From: Gp13-AA77 sp036521995
Lineage (GTDB): Bacteria > Acidobacteriota > Terriglobia > UBA7540
DNA: 8,819 nt
Direction: 5' to 3'
Assembly: GCA_036521995.1 (NCBI GenBank)
Contig: DATDGR010000280.1
Coordinates: forward strand, 1 to 8,819
Below are positions 6,985-8,819 of the stretch, in pieces; position 1 is the first letter of the stretch; each line of letters starts with the position of its first letter. Both the position numbers and the translations under genes were made by a program. Below the pieces are notes generated by a model. That model worked only from the letters and a program-made list of their open reading frames with translations, had not been told where the DNA came from and ran no database searches.

Positions 6985-7533
6985 CTAGGGCTTTACAACT
7001 TGCAGGTTGTTGGTTACCGAGAACGCGCCGGAGACTCCGTTGGCACGAAGGTATGCCAGGTTCTTGTCGGCTTCGTTGTCCACCACGCCTTCGAGCGAAA
7101 CCCGGCCGCTCTTGACGACAATCCGGATCGGTTTGAGCACTCCCAAGGCGTACTTTTGCAGAGGGGGATAACCATAGATGGCCTGATAGAGGCGACGGCG
7201 AAGCTGGTCGTCCATGGAAGAAGGCGGCAGCACTTCGATCTGATTATCGACGCTCTGCACGCCCTCAATGCCCTTCACCACCCGCCCGGCGTCGCTCTTG
7301 AGAACCGGCCGGGTCACCCCGCCGGTCAGCTTGACGTCGGAACCTTGCACCTGGAAAGCAACGTAGTCGAAAACCGTCACGTAGGGCAGCATGTTCAATT
7401 CATGCCGGACCTCTTTGGCGATGCGGACCTCGGCCGGGCTGGGGCCCGAGACTCCAAACTGCGCCGCCGCCGGAACTGCGGCCAGGGCTGTGATCGAGAA
7501 AACGAGAAAGCTGACGACCATTTTGGGGTTCAT
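6985..7533 (-). CDS. Secreted protein with two BON domains
   Basis: BON domains are small alpha/beta modules of envelope proteins (OsmY type) thought to contact phospholipid or membrane surfaces. This protein has 182 residues. Residues 1-25 are a signal peptide (MNPKMVVSFLVFSITALAA, then VPAAAQ), with cleavage near residue 24 or 25. A first BON domain spans about 35-103 (AEVRIAKEVRHELNMLPY, then VKLTGGVTRP and VQSVDNQIEVLP). A second spans about 106-181 (LRRRLYQAIYGY, then VSLEGVVDNEADKNLA and FSVTNNLQVVKP). The repeated V-x-L-x-G-x-V and V-x-N-x-I/L-x-V patterns are diagnostic. The ATG at 7533 follows GAGGAGGAG at good spacing and begins the signal peptide; the frame is open further upstream without such support. 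The gene converges on the TPR gene and is divergent from the small membrane-protein gene at 7678. The role in this organism is unknown; envelope stress or integrity is the usual inference. Confidence 0.92.
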   Translation of the reverse strand: MNPKMVVSFLVFSITALAAVPAAAQFGVSGPSPAEVRIAKEVRHELNMLPYVTVFDYVAFQVQGSDVKLTGGVTRPVLKSDAGRVVKGIEGVQSVDNQIEVLPPSSMDDQLRRRLYQAIYGYPPLQKYALGVLKPIRIVVKSGRVSLEGVVDNEADKNLAYLRANGVSGAFSVTNNLQVVKP

Positions 7534-7633
7534 ACGATTCTCCTCCTCAATCGGTTTATGAACGTTCCTGGACCCGCCCTTACGCCGCGTCACCCCATCA
7601 CACCACATCATACACCGCAACTCGCCGGGCCTG

Positions 7634-7663
7634 TTGTGGGCGGCTGCAAGCCTGTGCTAGCCT
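7634..7663 (+). promoter_or_regulatory. Extended -10 promoter of the small membrane-protein gene
   Basis: TTGTGG (7634-7639) and TAGCCT (7658-7663) are 18 bases apart, and the -10 box is preceded by TGTGC, giving the extended form TGTGCTAGCCT. Transcription would start near 7670, leaving a leader of only about 8 bases before the ATG at 7678. That fits the absence of a Shine-Dalgarno sequence there. Confidence 0.5.
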
Positions 7664-7677
7664 AGATTTCGACTGCG

Positions 7678-7857
7678 ATGGTTATCTCACACCTTCCGGC
7701 CATGGTGCTGTTCGCCTTTCTGGTCTCGGTGGTTTTTGGCGTGATCGCCAAGAACACGCCGCGAGAGAGGTTCTTCTACGGCCTGAAATCGTTCGCCCTT
7801 TTCATCGGCATCGCCTTGCTGATCGGCTGGCTGATGTATCCGTTTCCCCGGCGCTGA
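7678..7857 (+). CDS. Small two-helix membrane protein (59 residues), function unknown
   Basis: The frame ATG GTT ATC TCA to CGC TGA encodes 59 residues: a start MVISHLPAMVLFAFLVSVVF, a polar turn (AKNTPRERFFYGLK, about 24-37), then a second hydrophobic stretch (about 38-53) and a short tail ending PFPRR. Two transmembrane helices of about 18 and 16 residues fit well. The turn holds Lys25, Arg29, Arg31 and Lys37, so by the positive-inside rule it should face the cytoplasm with both ends outside. From memory, very similar short proteins (SHLPAxVLFA, YGLxxFxxF, GWxMYPFP) occur in Acidobacteriota; I cannot check this here. There is no ribosome site, but a candidate promoter ends only 14 bases upstream, suggesting a nearly leaderless mRNA. 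It is divergent from the BON gene, with 144 bases between the start codons. The open frame on the opposite strand at 7687-7890 is its shadow. Confidence 0.75.
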   Translation: MVISHLPAMVLFAFLVSVVFGVIAKNTPRERFFYGLKSFALFIGIALLIGWLMYPFPRR

Positions 7858-8279
7858 GCCGTTTCTCGGCATCGATGCTGGCGGCCGCAAGGCCTCGTGC
7901 GACTCGAACGAGCCGTTTCGTCATTGGTCATTAGGGACCGCTCCGGAGTCTACGCATTTCTGAACTACAGAGAGCCTGGAGAGTTCGCGACGGGGCACGG
8001 CGCCTTTGAGACGGACAGAAGCATCCTCGGCGGCGCAGGGAGAGAAGGATCAAAACCGCGAAACGACCCAGCCCACGTGGCTGGAAACAATTATGGGTTG
8101 GCGACGGCGGGCGCTATTTCTCAAGGAGCCGGTTCTCGGATGAGGTTATGACTGTCGACCGAACGGCGGCGTCGTTTCCTGCGAAGACCGCGATTCAAGG
8201 GATGCCGCCAAGGGCATGACGAGCTGCTTCCGCGCCCATCAGGGTCCGCATCAAGGTGATACGTCACCCCAGAATGAAG
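7858..8279. other. Interval without a convincing gene
   Basis: No frame here has a start with a ribosome site. An 84-codon frame from a GTG at 7897 looks unstructured. Another plus-strand frame, open from about 7962 and ending near 8144, reads like a basic protein tail (QPTWLETIMGWRRRALFLKEPV) but has no normal start codon upstream; it could be a remnant or chance. On the minus strand, no trace of the missing helix-turn-helix of the neighbouring Crp/Fnr-type gene was found. Confidence 0.45.
8255..8268. promoter_or_regulatory. GGTGA-TACG-TCACC dyad at the end of the Crp/Fnr-like gene
   Basis: A perfect 5-bp inverted repeat with a 4-base centre lies 12 bases beyond the stop of the sensor-domain gene. 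Its 5-4-5 layout is the geometry of Fnr-family operators (TTGAT-N4-ATCAA), although the half-site differs. No T run follows, so it is not a typical terminator. A dyad this short arises often by chance. Confidence 0.15.
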
Positions 8280-8639
8280 TTAGAGCGTCCAGGGTGAGCG
8301 CGTCAGAGCGAATCGAACCTGGTCGAGAGCCCCGGTGAGGGCAGTGCTCAACAGTTGAACCAACCGGAAGGCGACGGCACCGTGTTCGCAAAGAAAGGAT
8401 GAAAAGTCCTTCCCGCCGAGGAAGCCGATCTCCGAGCGCTCGATCGTTCGCGCGGCCGCCCCGTGAGGGCTGGCGGCGATTGCTGACGATATCCCGAGAA
8501 TTTCGCCCGGCCGAACGATCCTTGAACCCAAGGATTGGGTCAGTTTCGCCCTGCCGGTGTGGAGGACGAATATACCGGACGCTAATTGGTCTTCAACGAA
8601 AAGAGTGGTGCCGGCAGGATACCAAGTCCTCACCTGCAT
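8280..8639 (-). CDS. Crp/Fnr-type sensor domain without DNA-binding domain, probably a decaying gene
   Basis: The 119 residues form a cyclic-nucleotide-binding-type beta-roll of the Crp/Fnr family: YPAGTTLFVEDQLASGIFVL (7-26), HTGRAKLTQS, RPGEILGISSAIA (41-53), RTIERSEIGFL, then the start of the dimer helix (FRLVQLLSTALTGALDQVR). The Arg-Ser/Thr-Ala phosphate contact of true cAMP binders is absent. Full members have about 220-240 residues with a C-terminal helix-turn-helix; here a TAA ends the protein within the linker after the dimer helix, so it cannot bind DNA in the usual way. Upstream of the ATG at 8639 the same frame stays open to 8735 and reads PLTELGAPSADLSDDTAEAF, which looks like genuine family N-terminus, yet contains no ATG, GTG or TTG. 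Loss of both the start and the DNA-binding domain suggests a pseudogene. A stand-alone sensor domain or a rare CTG start (in ADLSDD) are alternatives. Confidence 0.7.
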   Translation of the reverse strand: MQVRTWYPAGTTLFVEDQLASGIFVLHTGRAKLTQSLGSRIVRPGEILGISSAIAASPHGAAARTIERSEIGFLGGKDFSSFLCEHGAVAFRLVQLLSTALTGALDQVRFALTRSPWTL

Positions 8640-8711
8640 TGTGTTGAAGGCTTCCGCTGTGTCATCGGACAGATCGGCAGAGGGTGCCCCAAGTTCCGTT
8701 AGAGGTTTGAG

Positions 8712-8778
8712 CGACGGTTCTCGGACCCGGTTCGATTAGAATCGGGCTGGGAAAATCTCAAGTAAAGGAGAACCGTCG
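8712..8778 (+). promoter_or_regulatory. Nested inverted repeats spanning the leader, Shine-Dalgarno site and start of the last gene
   Basis: CGACGGTTCTC (8712-8722) is a perfect 11-bp reverse complement of GAGAACCGTCG (8768-8778). The right arm contains most of the GGAG ribosome site and the G of the GTG start codon. Nested between the arms is a second dyad, centred on CGATT-AG-AATCG (8733-8744), which extends with G-U pairs to 12 bp over 8726-8751. If both arms are transcribed, the fold would hide the ribosome site. If transcription starts inside, the arms could be protein-binding sites on DNA. A TAGAAT (8737-8742) that could be a -10 box lies within the inner dyad, with no -35 box at normal spacing. 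Confidence 0.5.
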
Positions 8779-8819
8779 TGGAGAAAAGGTATCACATCGC
8801 CGAGAAGAGTGATAGTGAA
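8778..8819 (+). CDS. Start of an unidentified gene (cut by window edge)
   Basis: A GTG at 8778 follows a strong Shine-Dalgarno sequence (AAAGGAG, 8764-8770) at 7 bases. The frame then stays open to the window end, giving 14 residues: MEKRYHIAEKSDSE. This is too short to identify a family. Support comes from the ribosome site and from the structured region directly upstream. It is divergent from the broken Crp/Fnr-type gene. Confidence 0.6.
   Translation, partial: MEKRYHIAEKSDSE

Noticed and set aside
7560..7620. CA-rich stretch (CATCACACCACATCATACACC) upstream of the BON gene
   Set aside because: It is imperfect and short, not a true tandem repeat or CRISPR array.
6976..7665. 229-codon plus-strand open frame
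   Set aside because: It lies antisense to the BON-domain gene, whose signal peptide, ribosome site and two domains are clear.
7856..7919. Direct 10-base repeat GAGCCGTTTC at 7856-7865 and 7910-7919
   Set aside because: A repeat of this length at this distance is expected about half a time by chance in the window, and there is no associated structure.
8068..8084. Hairpin CCAGCC-CACGT-GGCTGG
   Set aside because: It is a single 6-bp stem in an interval without genes, with no T run; many such stems occur by chance.
8130..8725. 11-base sequence CGGTTCTCGGA at 8130-8140 and 8715-8725
   Set aside because: Several 11-base repeats are expected by chance in 8.8 kb; the second copy is better explained as part of the inverted repeat upstream of the last gene.

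Overview
The window is GC-rich bacterial chromosomal DNA. It reads like a member of the Acidobacteriota: there is a small secreted protein with an SDxMCGxxH motif, a 59-residue two-helix membrane protein, a two-BON-domain secreted protein and an Fnr-like sensor domain, all of types I associate with that phylum. This assignment is recollection of family distribution, not a search result. No rRNA, tRNA, insertion sequence, integrase or CRISPR array was seen.

Left part, 1-2360, minus strand. A compact housekeeping cluster is read right to left: an M24B Xaa-Pro peptidase (2168-1020), then accB (biotin carboxyl carrier protein) and accC (biotin carboxylase, cut by the window edge). accB and accC supply the carrier and the ATP-dependent carboxylase of acetyl-CoA carboxylase, the first step of fatty-acid synthesis. 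An intrinsic terminator at 2283-2307 separates this cluster from the gene upstream.

Centre-left, 2358-3985, minus strand. Two exported proteins of unknown role follow: a 104-residue Cys/His-containing small protein and a 339-residue protein with an OB-like domain plus a larger alpha/beta domain. Each has a candidate sigma70-type promoter. Just upstream of the larger gene's promoter lie two tandem dyads sharing a TCGAG/CTCGA core, a possible operator.

Centre, 3986-6981. About 560 bases are poor in genes and relatively AT-rich in part, with one doubtful 72-codon ORF. A large plus-strand gene (4553-6934) then encodes a probable outer-membrane or periplasm-facing lipoprotein made almost entirely of about 21 TPR units. 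It converges on the BON gene, and a 48-base dyad fills the space between the two stop codons.

Right part, 6985-8819. A secreted two-BON-domain protein (minus) is divergent from a 59-codon membrane-protein gene (plus) that has an extended -10 promoter, almost no leader and no Shine-Dalgarno site. About 420 bases without a convincing gene follow. Next is a Crp/Fnr-type sensor domain that lacks its DNA-binding domain and whose homologous N-terminus extends upstream of its first start codon, so it is probably a decaying gene. At the right edge a plus-strand gene begins at a GTG with a strong Shine-Dalgarno site. An 11-bp perfect inverted repeat pairs across that site and the first base of the GTG, with a second dyad nested inside; this is the most suggestive unexplained structure in the window. 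I found no complete new multi-gene system.
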